DNA from: Acholeplasmatales bacterium
GTDB taxonomy: Bacteria; Bacillota_I; Bacilli_A; Acholeplasmatales; Anaeroplasmataceae
Reading direction: 5' to 3'
Length of the DNA: 18,562 nucleotides
NCBI GenBank assembly: GCA_900767915.1
Contig: CAAGAX010000007.1
Coordinates: 1 to 18,562, forward strand
A program made the position numbers and the translations under genes. The notes under the pieces are model-generated. The model saw nothing but the letters and a program-made list of their open reading frames with translations. It did no database searches and had not been told where the DNA came from. Positions 8,807-16,347 of this stretch are shown piece by piece (the first letter of the stretch is position 1; the number at the start of each line of letters is the position of its first letter).

Positions 8807-8815
8807 ATTTTATCA
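8807..8815 (-). promoter_or_regulatory. Possible extended -10 promoter of the polysaccharide operon
   Basis: Read on the minus strand, TGA-TAAAAT matches an extended -10 element (TGn followed by a hexamer one mismatch from TATAAT). It would place the transcript start near 8800, leaving a short leader that contains the G-rich ribosome site. No convincing -35 hexamer lies 17 bases upstream, and a TATAAT at 8885-8890 on the same strand is an alternative. In such AT-rich DNA this is a weak call. Confidence 0.3.
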
Positions 8816-8989
8816 TAAAATAATATTAAATAAAACATTAAAATTAATTTATAGCGTTTTTTTGAAATAATAGGTACTATTTTTATTATAAAATAATAAT
8901 AACAAATTAGCTCTTTCATTAAAATAATATTAACATTTTATATTGTTAAGCTTTTTAAATAGAAAAATAATTATAATGAAAATTTAAAT

Positions 8990-9018
8990 TTGATTTTAAA
9001 TATTCTTTATTGTATATT
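8990..9018 (+). promoter_or_regulatory. Promoter of the GT80-like lipoprotein gene
   Basis: A -35 hexamer TTGATT (8990-8995) and a -10 hexamer TATATT (9013-9018) are separated by exactly 17 bases, giving a predicted transcript start near 9025 and a leader of about 50 bases. A ribosome site GAAAGGA (9061-9067) precedes the ATG at 9076. The promoter points away from the polysaccharide operon, so the two units are divergent and share this spacer. Confidence 0.6.
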
Positions 9019-9075
9019 ATTAAATAAAGATTATATATACTTTTTAGTTTATATTAATAAGAAAGGATTATATTT

Positions 9076-11004
9076 ATGAAATTAAAAAAATGTTTTCTAG
9101 GAGCTTTTGCTGTATTAATGACTTTAGCTTCTAGTGGATGTGATTCTAATGATATTATAATAAAAGGAGATGACGGTTTATCCGCTTATGAAATATATAA
9201 AAAATATCATAAGAATTATAAGGGCTCTGAACAGGAATGGATTAATGCTTACTGTAATGGTGAATTAGCTAAATCATATAATACTACCTATAATATGATT
9301 TTCACGCTCGCAACTATTCCACCAGTACTTGCGGCTTTAGATTCAATTGGTAATGGATATGATACTTATGCATTAATTGAAAGAGGTAAAACTTATAATG
9401 GAATTGAAAATATAGATAATTTTTATAATATAGGTTTTGATACTAATAATAATACTAGTGTTGGATTTAATGAAGAAAAATTCAATTTAGTTGTTGATAA
9501 AATAAAAGAATTAAATGTTTATGGAAATGAACATTTTAATATTTATGTACAAGATGGTACTGCATTAGATGCTATCGGGCTTGTAAGTAGTGCTAAGCTT
9601 GATAATAATCAATTTAGTGTAATTATGTGTGAGGATGGCACTGGTGCATATGATGCATTAATGAATGGATATATTAATGGCAAAACTGTATCTAATAGTA
9701 ATGATGAGGTTTACAATAATTATCTAAATGAGGTTAATAGCTTTAAAGATATAGTTGATAATATATTGACTATGGATGATATATCTATTAATGATCCTGT
9801 ATTTAAATATAATATCAAGAATGCTTTTCCTCTTGCAGCATTAGATAATTTCACATATTGGATTCAGGATTATAATCAAATTAAAAATATATTAGAAAAT
9901 GCTTCTAGTAATGATAATACTAAAACCAAATTATTATCTTCATTTGGTATTGATGGATATAATGATAAAGTAGATGTTAAATTAAATATTAAATATAAAG
10001 ATATAAATGATTGTGTAAATGAATTAAATGAGGAACAAAGAACTAAATATTTAACATTAATGTATGGTAAATATTATAATGATACATATAATACCTTAAC
10101 TAGGAAAACATTAAATGATGGTATAACTAGTGTTCCTGATAAAAAGCTTATTTTTATCGGTTCTAGAGTTAATGCGTTTCCTGATTTAATGACAAGCCTA
10201 GATATTCGTAAAGCTAGTTCTATTAATGATGTTCCTGATAATTATGAATTATTAGATTCTAAATATAAAAATTCCTTATTATTTTCTAATAAGGAGGATT
10301 ATGATTTATTTATTAATGTAATTAATGATTCTAATAGTTATCTAACCACCCCAAATGAACAAGAAATGAATAATATTAGAATTGCCTGCTTTAATTATTA
10401 TATTAATTATATATTTACAATTAAGTATACATACAAATTATATGGTAATGAATACGATATAATTATTAAGGGACATCCTTCTGAGGTATTAGGTGAATAT
10501 CAAAATTGGACTAGCCATTATGTTAGTGATTTTTATGTATTTGATAAGCTAATTAATGATGCATGTTTAGCCTTCCATAATAATGATTCTATAGGGAAAT
10601 ATATTGGAATGGTTCCTTATGGTACAGCAGCTGAAAATTTAGCTTATTTAGGTGCTAATATTTCTATTGGTGGACTAAATTCTTCTACTTATACTGGTTA
10701 TGATACTAATGTTGATGTATTATTTGTAATACAAGATACTAATCAAGATATTACTAAAAATAACAATTTAAATTCTAGATATGATATAGGTAATTTAAAT
10801 TTCCATATTAATGATAAAGAATATATTACTAAATATTTTAATAATGGAAATATTTTAAAATATTTAATTGATATTTATAAAGATGATGAAACACTTCATG
10901 ACTATTATCAAAATAAATTTAATGAATGGTTGAAAAAAACATTTAATTTAGATGATATTACAAATTATGATATTAATGATCAAGGCATATTAATAAAGAA
11001 ATAA
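9076..11004 (+). CDS. Surface lipoprotein with a GT80 sialyltransferase-like domain
   Basis: This 642-residue protein has a lipoprotein signal: Lys-rich start, hydrophobic stretch, and lipobox S-S-G-C with the lipidated Cys at 22. Residues 35-55 form an S-A-Y-E-I-Y-K-K-Y...G-S-E-Q-E-W module like those found at the start of collagen-like and phage-tail/surface proteins. The rest carries, in order, features of GT80 (Pasteurella/Photobacterium sialyltransferase) proteins: a first strand ending in L-A-T-I-P-P (78-83), C-E-D-G-T-G-A-Y (185-192; compare Y-D-D-G-S-x-E-Y), strand L-I-F-I-G (358-362; compare F-I-F-T-G), Y-D-I-I-I-K-G-H-P (460-468; compare Y-D-L-F-F-K-G-H-P), then V-P (513-514), E520, I-G-G (531-533) and S536-S537. 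The spacing VP-x5-E-x10-GG-x2-SS closely follows the GT80 IP...E...GG...SS block that binds the CMP donor. The family was recognised from remembered sequences, not a search. Acceptor, donor and even activity are open, because an extracellular enzyme would need a nucleotide-sugar outside the cell. The TAA stop abuts an intron remnant. Confidence 0.7.
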   Translation: MKLKKCFLGAFAVLMTLASSGCDSNDIIIKGDDGLSAYEIYKKYHKNYKGSEQEWINAYCNGELAKSYNTTYNMIFTLATIPPVLAALDSIGNGYDTYALIERGKTYNGIENIDNFYNIGFDTNNNTSVGFNEEKFNLVVDKIKELNVYGNEHFNIYVQDGTALDAIGLVSSAKLDNNQFSVIMCEDGTGAYDALMNGYINGKTVSNSNDEVYNNYLNEVNSFKDIVDNILTMDDISINDPVFKYNIKNAFPLAALDNFTYWIQDYNQIKNILENASSNDNTKTKLLSSFGIDGYNDKVDVKLNIKYKDINDCVNELNEEQRTKYLTLMYGKYYNDTYNTLTRKTLNDGITSVPDKKLIFIGSRVNAFPDLMTSLDIRKASSINDVPDNYELLDSKYKNSLLFSNKEDYDLFINVINDSNSYLTTPNEQEMNNIRIACFNYYINYIFTIKYTYKLYGNEYDIIIKGHPSEVLGEYQNWTSHYVSDFYVFDKLINDACLAFHNNDSIGKYIGMVPYGTAAENLAYLGANISIGGLNSSTYTGYDTNVDVLFVIQDTNQDITKNNNLNSRYDIGNLNFHINDKEYITKYFNNGNILKYLIDIYKDDETLHDYYQNKFNEWLKKTFNLDDITNYDINDQGILIKK

Positions 11005-11465
11005 ATAGGGTAGAGGAAATAAAATAATTCTTTACCCCTCTCATAGCACCGTACATACTAATCTTAGATACGGTGCTATATTTATATTTAATAGAAGCTA
11101 CTTAAGGTAGTACGCTAAAGGATTGATGAGTATCGGTCCTTTTTTGTATTGGCTTTTTTTGAAGCTTTATAGTTAAGATCATTTTTTACACATATTATGA
11201 TGTATATCTAGTTAATTCACTAATCTTTAGTCCCTATAGCCTCTTTATTTACTGTCTTTGATTTACGTTAACCATTTGATTGAACTTCAGCTTGTTATTT
11301 AACCTTATCTATAATTTTATCTTATCAAGCATCTATAGATGGCTCAAGGGCTTTCTTAGCTCCTACATCATCCATAACATCTCTGTTAACGACTTGGAAG
11401 CTGCACTTGACTAAATACTCGTGACATTATTTTCACCAGTGAAATTAGTGCCATACCCGGCACAC
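11005..11465 (-). mobile_element. Group II intron remnant, copy 1 (deleted, no RT gene)
   Basis: On the minus strand the element begins at 11465 with GTGTGCCGGG, a group II intron 5' end, and ends near 11005 in ...CCCTAT (boundary uncertain by one base). The first ~125 bases match the 5' part of copy 2 (5' end 18355). The last ~100 bases match its 3' part, including a domain V-like hairpin (11045-11077: AGC at its base, 33 bases) and a domain VI-like segment. The 1.5-2 kb expected between these ends, including a reverse transcriptase, has shrunk to about 240 bases in which no RT motif can be read. It is therefore a dead internal deletion derivative. It sits antisense between the lipoprotein stop codon and that gene's terminator hairpin, which is the 5' exon side of the intron. 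Confidence 0.82.
11045..11077 (-). other. Domain V-like catalytic hairpin of intron copy 1
   Basis: The 33-base segment reads on the minus strand AGCACCGTA ... TGTACGGTGCT. It has the AGC catalytic triad at the foot, a closed lower stem, and a TG bulge region before TACGG, as in group II domain V. The tip lacks the usual GAAA tetraloop, which points to decay. It is followed by ATGAGAGGGG, the typical linker into domain VI. Confidence 0.7.
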
Positions 11466-11516
11466 AAAAAAAGGTTCTTATACAGATAGAAATTAGAGAA
11501 AAGAACCTTCTTTTTT
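11466..11516. terminator. Bidirectional Rho-independent terminator (5' exon of intron copy 1)
   Basis: An A-run (11466-11472) leads into AAGGTTCTT (11471-11479), a loop of 21 bases, AAGAACCTT (11501-11509) and C-TTTTTT. The hairpin works on both strands. On the plus strand it would be the native terminator of the lipoprotein gene, since removing the intron places it directly after the TAA. On the minus strand the T-run is immediately followed by the intron's GTGTG. Confidence 0.8.
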
Positions 11517-11518
11517 CT

Positions 11519-11830
11519 ATAAATTAAGTATGATAAATGTTAATTAATCCAACTTAAATAATAGTGCTCTCAACAAGATCCTTTATACATCAATTAAATT
11601 AATTTTACCACTAGAAATTGAAACTATTATTAGTTTTAATAATCCTATTGTATCATTTGATGAAATAATGAATGTTGAAACTAAAAAAAATATTTAGTGT
11701 CTAATAAAAAAACTAGAAGTCATATTGGATATAATCTTATGAAATATCATAATATAAATTTAAAACTTACTTATTCTTTTAATTAAATATATTAATTTTT
11801 TGTTATCTAAATTTTAGTAATTAAAAAAGA
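11519..11830. other. About 300 bases without an intact gene; possible decayed coding remnant
   Basis: No open frame longer than about 50 codons is seen on either strand. On the plus strand, one frame reads about 48 codons up to a TAG near 11696, and a neighbouring frame then continues through R-S-H-I-G-Y-N-L-M-K to TAA near 11785. That pattern would fit a frameshifted remnant of a small gene or insertion-sequence protein, but I do not recognise the family. Chance open frames are common at this base composition, so this is reported only to say what the stretch holds. Confidence 0.25.
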
Positions 11831-11848
11831 AAAGGACTATAAAGTCCT
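11821..11848 (-). terminator. Terminator of the dehydrogenase gene
   Basis: On the minus strand a perfect 6-bp stem AGGACT-TTAT-AGTCCT (11833-11848) is followed by TTTCTTTTTT. It lies about 65 bases after the stop of the dehydrogenase gene, where a terminator is expected. Confidence 0.7.
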
Positions 11849-11914
11849 AAATTCTATTGCTAGAAATTTATTTCTTTACAGTCCCAAATAGATTATTTAA
11901 TGCATTAAAATTTT

Positions 11915-12940
11915 TTAGATATGATATGATAGTGGATATGTTAAATAAGAAATTTCATCAAGTTCTTCACTTGTTACATAACCACATTCAGCTCTTAATA
12001 ATGATGGGATACGATTTACAATTGTAGCACATGTATGCTCAACTGTAGCAGGCTTTTCAACCTTGAATTTAGTATTTGGTTCACCTGTAATTTCCCAATC
12101 ACACATATCTCCATCCTCTGGAGAGTAAACCTTACCGATTGTTTCTTCTTCGATAATTATTCCTTGGTATGTTTCAATTGTTACAACAGCTGACATACCA
12201 ATACATTTTCCAGCTTTAATTGTTGTATCAAGAGTTTTAGAATATAAATCCTTATCGATTACATATGGTACATTTTTTTGAGTAATAGATTTGATTGTTA
12301 AGCCAAGCTTTGATGCTAAAGCCTCACTTGCATTCCAAGCATATGAAGGAACAACATCTGTTGGATGGGCAAGTGTTTGTTCAAATTCCTCAACACTCAT
12401 ATTACAGCCGTGAGCCTTTGCTAAAGCTAAGCCATAATCTTCAACGTTGTAGCTATATGAGCCTTTAATCTTTTTAATATTGTGAACGCCTCCACATACA
12501 AGGCCAACCATATTAATCCAGAATATATCCTGCATACCAGAACCAGTTATTGTGCAGTTGTTTTCTTTTGCTAATAAATCTAGCTTATTTGTTAAGCTAC
12601 TATTAGTTGTCCAAGGATAAATTGCCTCTTCACAGGTAGTAATTACATTAATACCACGCTTTAAGCATTTTTCTGCCATTGGATAAATATCTGATATAAA
12701 GCTAAATAATGTGATTACTGCTACATCTGCATCGCAAGAATCTAATACCTTATCTGCATCAGCTGAAATACAAACTCCAGTTTTTACTCCTAAGTTGGCA
12801 TAATCACCAACATCCATTCCTAAAATATTAGGATTTAAATCAATAGCGCCAACGATTTCTGCGCCATTTTCATGTAAATAACGTAAAATGTATTTTGACA
12901 TTTTACCACAGCCATATTGAACTACTTTGATTTTTCTCAT
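11915..12940 (-). CDS. DapB/2,4-diaminopentanoate dehydrogenase-like NAD(P)H oxidoreductase
   Basis: This cytoplasmic 341-residue oxidoreductase has an N-terminal Rossmann fold with V-V-Q-Y-G-C-G-K-M-S (6-15), an acidic end of the second strand at D34, and a dihydrodipicolinate-reductase-like middle. The C-terminal block D-W-E-I-x-G-E-P-N (281-289) through ATVEHTCATIVNRIPS (298-313), then Y-V-T-S-E-E-L (321-327), resembles 2,4-diaminopentanoate dehydrogenase of ornithine/lysine fermentation more than true DapB. The chosen start is the ATG at 12938-12940: AAGAAAGGA sits about 9 bases before it. The frame stays open upstream to another ATG at 12982, but that start has no ribosome site and would add 14 non-conserved residues. 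No ornithine-degradation genes are nearby, so the substrate remains open; it stands alone, with its own terminator, divergent from the ABC transporter operon. Confidence 0.75.
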   Translation of the reverse strand: MRKIKVVQYGCGKMSKYILRYLHENGAEIVGAIDLNPNILGMDVGDYANLGVKTGVCISADADKVLDSCDADVAVITLFSFISDIYPMAEKCLKRGINVITTCEEAIYPWTTNSSLTNKLDLLAKENNCTITGSGMQDIFWINMVGLVCGGVHNIKKIKGSYSYNVEDYGLALAKAHGCNMSVEEFEQTLAHPTDVVPSYAWNASEALASKLGLTIKSITQKNVPYVIDKDLYSKTLDTTIKAGKCIGMSAVVTIETYQGIIIEEETIGKVYSPEDGDMCDWEITGEPNTKFKVEKPATVEHTCATIVNRIPSLLRAECGYVTSEELDEISYLTYPLSYHI

Positions 12941-13015
12941 TATTTTTTTTCCTTTCTTATAATATAATATAAAATAATGCATTAAATAATCGTAAACCCT
13001 AATTAGATTATAATA

Positions 13016-13072
13016 TTATTTTTTGTGAAAATAAATGAAATTATGAAAAAAAATGTTATTTTTTGAAAATAA
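13016..13072. promoter_or_regulatory. Pair of matching inverted repeats (operator candidates)
   Basis: Two copies of the inverted repeat TTATTTT-n-AAAATAA lie 40 bases apart in the spacer between the divergent dehydrogenase and ABC genes. One is at 13016-13034 with 5 central bases (TTGTG), the other at 13056-13072 with 3 (TTG). The second overlaps the -35 hexamer of the ABC promoter (13063-13068). The half-sites are A/T only, so chance is a real risk, but the matching sequence, spacing and promoter overlap suggest a repressor-binding pair. Confidence 0.35.
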
Positions 13073-13091
13073 ATTTAAATAGTATTATAAT
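13063..13091 (+). promoter_or_regulatory. Promoter of the ABC transporter operon
   Basis: TTGAAA (13063-13068) and TATAAT (13086-13091) are spaced by 17 bases, a near-perfect sigma-A type promoter. A second TATAAT at 13097-13102 lacks a good -35. The ribosome site GTGGAGGT (13113-13120) lies just before the ATG at 13126. Confidence 0.7.
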
Positions 13092-13125
13092 TATATTATA
13101 ATAAAGTATAAAGTGGAGGTATTTT

Positions 13126-13827
13126 ATGAGTCTTGTTGAATTTGATAATGTATGTAAATATTATAAAATGGGTGATAATTTAATAAAGGCAAATGATGGA
13201 ATTTCCTTTAAAATAGAAGAAGGAGAATTTTGTGTTATTGTTGGACCATCAGGGGCAGGAAAGACTACAGTTTTAAATTTGCTTGGCGGCATGGAGGTTT
13301 TAGATAAGGGCGAAATCACTATAGGTGATAAAAAATTATCCTCTATGAATGATAAGGAATTGACATTATATCGAAGAAATGATGTTGGCTTTGTTTTTCA
13401 ATTTTATAATTTAATGCCTTCAATTACAGCACTTGAAAATATTGAAATTTCATCAGAAATTTGTAAGAATCCTCTTGATGCAGAAGGTGTATTAGAATCT
13501 GTTGGACTTATTGATAGAAAAAATAATTTTCCATCTCAATTGTCAGGTGGTGAACAGCAACGTGTTAGTATTGCTCGTGCAATAGCTAAAAATCCAAAAA
13601 TTTTACTATGTGATGAACCAACAGGTGCCTTAGATTATAATACGGGTAAACAAATTTTAAGGGTTTTACATGATACATGTAAAAATAGTGGTAAAACTGT
13701 TATTGTTATCACTCATAATCAAGCTATAACCCTAATGGCTGATCATGTTATTTCTATTAAAAATGGTGTAGTTGTTCATGATGAATATAATTTAAATCCT
13801 TTACCTATTGAAAAGATAGAGTGGTGA
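13126..13827 (+). CDS. ABC transporter ATP-binding protein (MacB/LolD-type)
   Basis: This is the ATPase subunit of a transporter whose permease is the next gene. All nucleotide-binding motifs are intact: Walker A GPSGAGKT (40-47), Q-loop Q92 in F-Q-F-Y-N-L-M-P, signature LSGGEQQ (139-145), Walker B ILLCDEP (159-165), D-loop A-L-D (168-170) and switch His197. The sequence around Q-F-Y-N-L-M-P and P-T-G-A-L-D is typical of the MacB/LolD/BceA group, which drives FtsX-fold permeases that move peptides, lipoproteins or lipids, or act as mechanotransmitters at the membrane. At 233 residues the length is normal. The stop is four bases before the permease ATG, so the two are co-expressed. The cargo cannot be read; the transporter type is firm. 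Confidence 0.93.
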   Translation: MSLVEFDNVCKYYKMGDNLIKANDGISFKIEEGEFCVIVGPSGAGKTTVLNLLGGMEVLDKGEITIGDKKLSSMNDKELTLYRRNDVGFVFQFYNLMPSITALENIEISSEICKNPLDAEGVLESVGLIDRKNNFPSQLSGGEQQRVSIARAIAKNPKILLCDEPTGALDYNTGKQILRVLHDTCKNSGKTVIVITHNQAITLMADHVISIKNGVVVHDEYNLNPLPIEKIEW

Positions 13828-13831
13828 TATT

Positions 13832-16291
13832 ATGCATTATTTCAAATATATTATTAAAGGCTTTAAGGTTAATTTAAGTAGATTTTTAGCTGTTATAGCT
13901 ATTGTTGCCTTAGGTGTTGGTGTTTTAGTTGGACTTTTATCATCACCATCTGATTTAGAGGCATCAATGAATAAATATTATGATGAACATAATTTAATGG
14001 ATTTAGTTTTAAAAAGCAATATTGGATTTTCAGATAATTGTAAGGATATTATTAGTAATGAGGACTATGTTATAGAGGCACTTTATATTAATGAAGATAA
14101 TATGGAATATAATAGTGATAAATATAGTGCTAGAATTATATCAAGAGCTATCAATAATAATATAAATACCTTAAATTTAATTGAGGGTGAATTTCCTAAA
14201 AATGAATTTGAATGTGTTGCCTTAAAATCAAATTCTAATTATCTTGATTTAAAAATTGGTGATGAATTTATATTTGATGGTAATACTTATAGAGTTTCTG
14301 GAATTGTATCAAGTGCTGAATTTATTTCAATAGAACGTGAATATAATTTAAATGGTGGAAATAAGCTTGATTTTATTTTCTATGTTGATGAAAAATATAA
14401 TGATTTTTCTATAACTGATTTATATATTAGGTTTAATAGTTTAAGTGGATTAAATAGATTTAGTGATAATTATTTAAATAAAGAAAAAACATTAGAAAAT
14501 GATATAAAAAAATTTAATGATTCATTGATTAATAATAGATTAATAGAAATTAAAAAAAGTATTGAAGATAATGTTACTATGTCTGTTAAAGAAGAATTAG
14601 AAAAAACTGTTTCGCCAGATTTAATTGATTTTTATCTTGCATCTGATGAGGTTAAGAATAAAATTGCTAATTTAACTAATTCTTTATATGATGAATTTAT
14701 TTCTAAATCATCACCAGAAATTTATTATCTTAATTTAAAAAGTAATATGAGCTATTTAAGCTATAAGGAAAATGTTTTTAAGGTTAATAAAATTGTTGTT
14801 GTTTTCCCAATTTTCTTTTTCTTTATTGCAGCTTTAGTTTCACTTACTACCTTAACAAGATTAACAGAGGAAGAACGAGGTAGTATTGGTTTATTGAAAT
14901 CTTTGGGTTATTCTAAATTTAAAATTAGTATTAAGTATGTTTTATATGGAAATGTCTGTTCAATTATTGGCGCAATCTTAGGTCTTCTTTTAGGTGTAAT
15001 TATTATTCCTTATGTTATCCATGTTGCCTTTAATTCATTATATATAATGCCTAGTGTTGTTTTAAAGCTTAATTTTGGTGTAACCTTATTTGCTTTTTTA
15101 TTGATGGTTTTAACTATTTTCTTTGTTTCTCTTTATGTTACATTAAAGGTTTTGAAGGAAAAGCCTTGCGCATTGTTACTTCCTAAATCTCCACGTCCAG
15201 GTAAAAGAATTTTACTAGAAAAAATTCCTTTTATTTGGACGAAAATTAAATTTAAGCATAAAAATATGCTAAGAAATATTTTTAGATATAAGAAAAATTT
15301 AATGATGATGATTATTGGTGTTGGTGGATGTGTTGCTTTACTTCTTTGTGGCTTTGGTATTAAGGATGCGGTTGGTAATTTAGGTAAAAGTGAATATAGT
15401 GATGTATTAAATTATGATTTAAAGGTTTCACTTTCAAATAAAATTACAGATGTTGATAATATTGATTTAATTACTTATGCTTATATTGATAACGTTTATT
15501 TAGATTGTGATAATCAAGAGGATTATGATATAAAAAGAGTTGTTGTAGGTAGTGATATTTCAAAATTTATTAATTTTAAAAATGGAAAAAGAAGTATTGA
15601 AGCTAATAATGGTGATGTTATTATTACAAGCCAAATTTCAAGAGAATTTAAGCTAAAAAAGAATTCTAAATTTACTATTGATAATAAAGAATATGTAGTA
15701 AGTGATGTTATGGATAATTCTATTGGTAATTATATTTATGTTATAACAGATGATTTTAAGTTTAATTCTTGTTATATTAATAGTAATAATAAGGATGAAT
15801 TAATAACATCCTTATCTAAATTAGATTATATTAAATCAATTGAGGATAAATCATCTTTATCTATAAGCTATGATTCGATGGCTTCAAGCTTAACCTTGGT
15901 TATTTTAGTTATTATTTTTTGTAGTGGATGTTTAGCTATCATTGTTATTTATAATTTAACTAACATTAATATAAATGAACGTTTAAAGGAGCTTGCGACA
16001 TTAAAGGTTTTAGGTTATCAAAAAAATGAGGTTTGTGGCTATATTTATAGAGAAGTATTTATTATGAGTATATTAGGTATTATTGCTGGATTTGTTTTTG
16101 GTCCAATTATGTTTAGTTTTGTTATTTATAGTCTTGAAAGTCCAGGTCTTACTTTTTCAAATTCAATTAATCCTATTAACTTTTTATATGCTTTTTTACT
16201 TACAATTTTATTTGTTTTATTAGTTGATTTGTTATTTATTCCTAAGATTAATAAAATAAAGATGGTTGAATCATTAAAGTGTGTTGATTAA
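13832..16291 (+). CDS. ABC transporter permease with two FtsX modules
   Basis: This 819-residue membrane protein has eight predicted helices: about 18-37, then 319-341, 371-395 and 415-438 (first FtsX module), then 489-508, 686-707, 742-766 and 785-803 (second module). Each module begins with the same cytoplasmic signature, E-E-R-G-S-I-G-L-L-K-S-L-G-Y (347-360) and E-R-L-K-E-L-A-T-L-K-V-L-G-Y (716-729), which contacts the ATPase. Two extracellular domains (about 38-318 and 509-685) each follow a membrane helix and resemble MacB-type periplasmic domains. The P-R-P-G-K-R-I-L-L-E and R-N-I-F-R-Y-K linker (455-486) is typical of this Bacillota permease type. With its ATPase it forms a complete transporter. 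No clear terminator follows; the last codons contain the -35 of the next gene's promoter. Confidence 0.9.
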   Translation: MHYFKYIIKGFKVNLSRFLAVIAIVALGVGVLVGLLSSPSDLEASMNKYYDEHNLMDLVLKSNIGFSDNCKDIISNEDYVIEALYINEDNMEYNSDKYSARIISRAINNNINTLNLIEGEFPKNEFECVALKSNSNYLDLKIGDEFIFDGNTYRVSGIVSSAEFISIEREYNLNGGNKLDFIFYVDEKYNDFSITDLYIRFNSLSGLNRFSDNYLNKEKTLENDIKKFNDSLINNRLIEIKKSIEDNVTMSVKEELEKTVSPDLIDFYLASDEVKNKIANLTNSLYDEFISKSSPEIYYLNLKSNMSYLSYKENVFKVNKIVVVFPIFFFFIAALVSLTTLTRLTEEERGSIGLLKSLGYSKFKISIKYVLYGNVCSIIGAILGLLLGVIIIPYVIHVAFNSLYIMPSVVLKLNFGVTLFAFLLMVLTIFFVSLYVTLKVLKEKPCALLLPKSPRPGKRILLEKIPFIWTKIKFKHKNMLRNIFRYKKNLMMMIIGVGGCVALLLCGFGIKDAVGNLGKSEYSDVLNYDLKVSLSNKITDVDNIDLITYAYIDNVYLDCDNQEDYDIKRVVVGSDISKFINFKNGKRSIEANNGDVIITSQISREFKLKKNSKFTIDNKEYVVSDVMDNSIGNYIYVITDDFKFNSCYINSNNKDELITSLSKLDYIKSIEDKSSLSISYDSMASSLTLVILVIIFCSGCLAIIVIYNLTNININERLKELATLKVLGYQKNEVCGYIYREVFIMSILGIIAGFVFGPIMFSFVIYSLESPGLTFSNSINPINFLYAFLLTILFVLLVDLLFIPKINKIKMVESLKCVD

Positions 16292-16312
16292 TTTATTATT
16301 TTTTAGTATAAT
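16284..16312 (+). promoter_or_regulatory. Promoter of the GNAT gene, starting inside the permease gene
   Basis: TTGATT (16284-16289) lies in the last codons of the permease gene (Val-Asp-stop) and is followed after exactly 17 bases by TATAAT (16307-16312). The predicted transcript start is near 16319. The GNAT gene can therefore be expressed independently of the ABC operon. Confidence 0.65.
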
Positions 16313-16347
16313 TCCGTTCAAATACTAGTGAAATGGTAGGAATTAAC

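Noticed and set aside
8782..9075. A small RNA or riboswitch in the divergent spacer
   Set aside because: The spacer shows promoter elements but no stable GC-containing hairpin or recognisable aptamer; the long A/T repeats are composition noise.
11090..11125. CTACTTAAGGTAG hairpin as a tRNA arm or attachment site
   Set aside because: The same sequence (CTACCTAAGGTAG) occurs at the same place in intron copy 2, so it is intron sequence, not a separate element.
12941..12982. Upstream ATG extending the dehydrogenase by 14 residues
   Set aside because: The ribosome site AAGAAAGGA falls inside this extension and fits the ATG at 12940. The extra residues are not Rossmann-fold sequence.
13825..13827. 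Mollicute-type code with TGA as Trp
   Set aside because: TGA closes the ABC ATPase four bases before the permease start, and Trp positions in conserved motifs are TGG.
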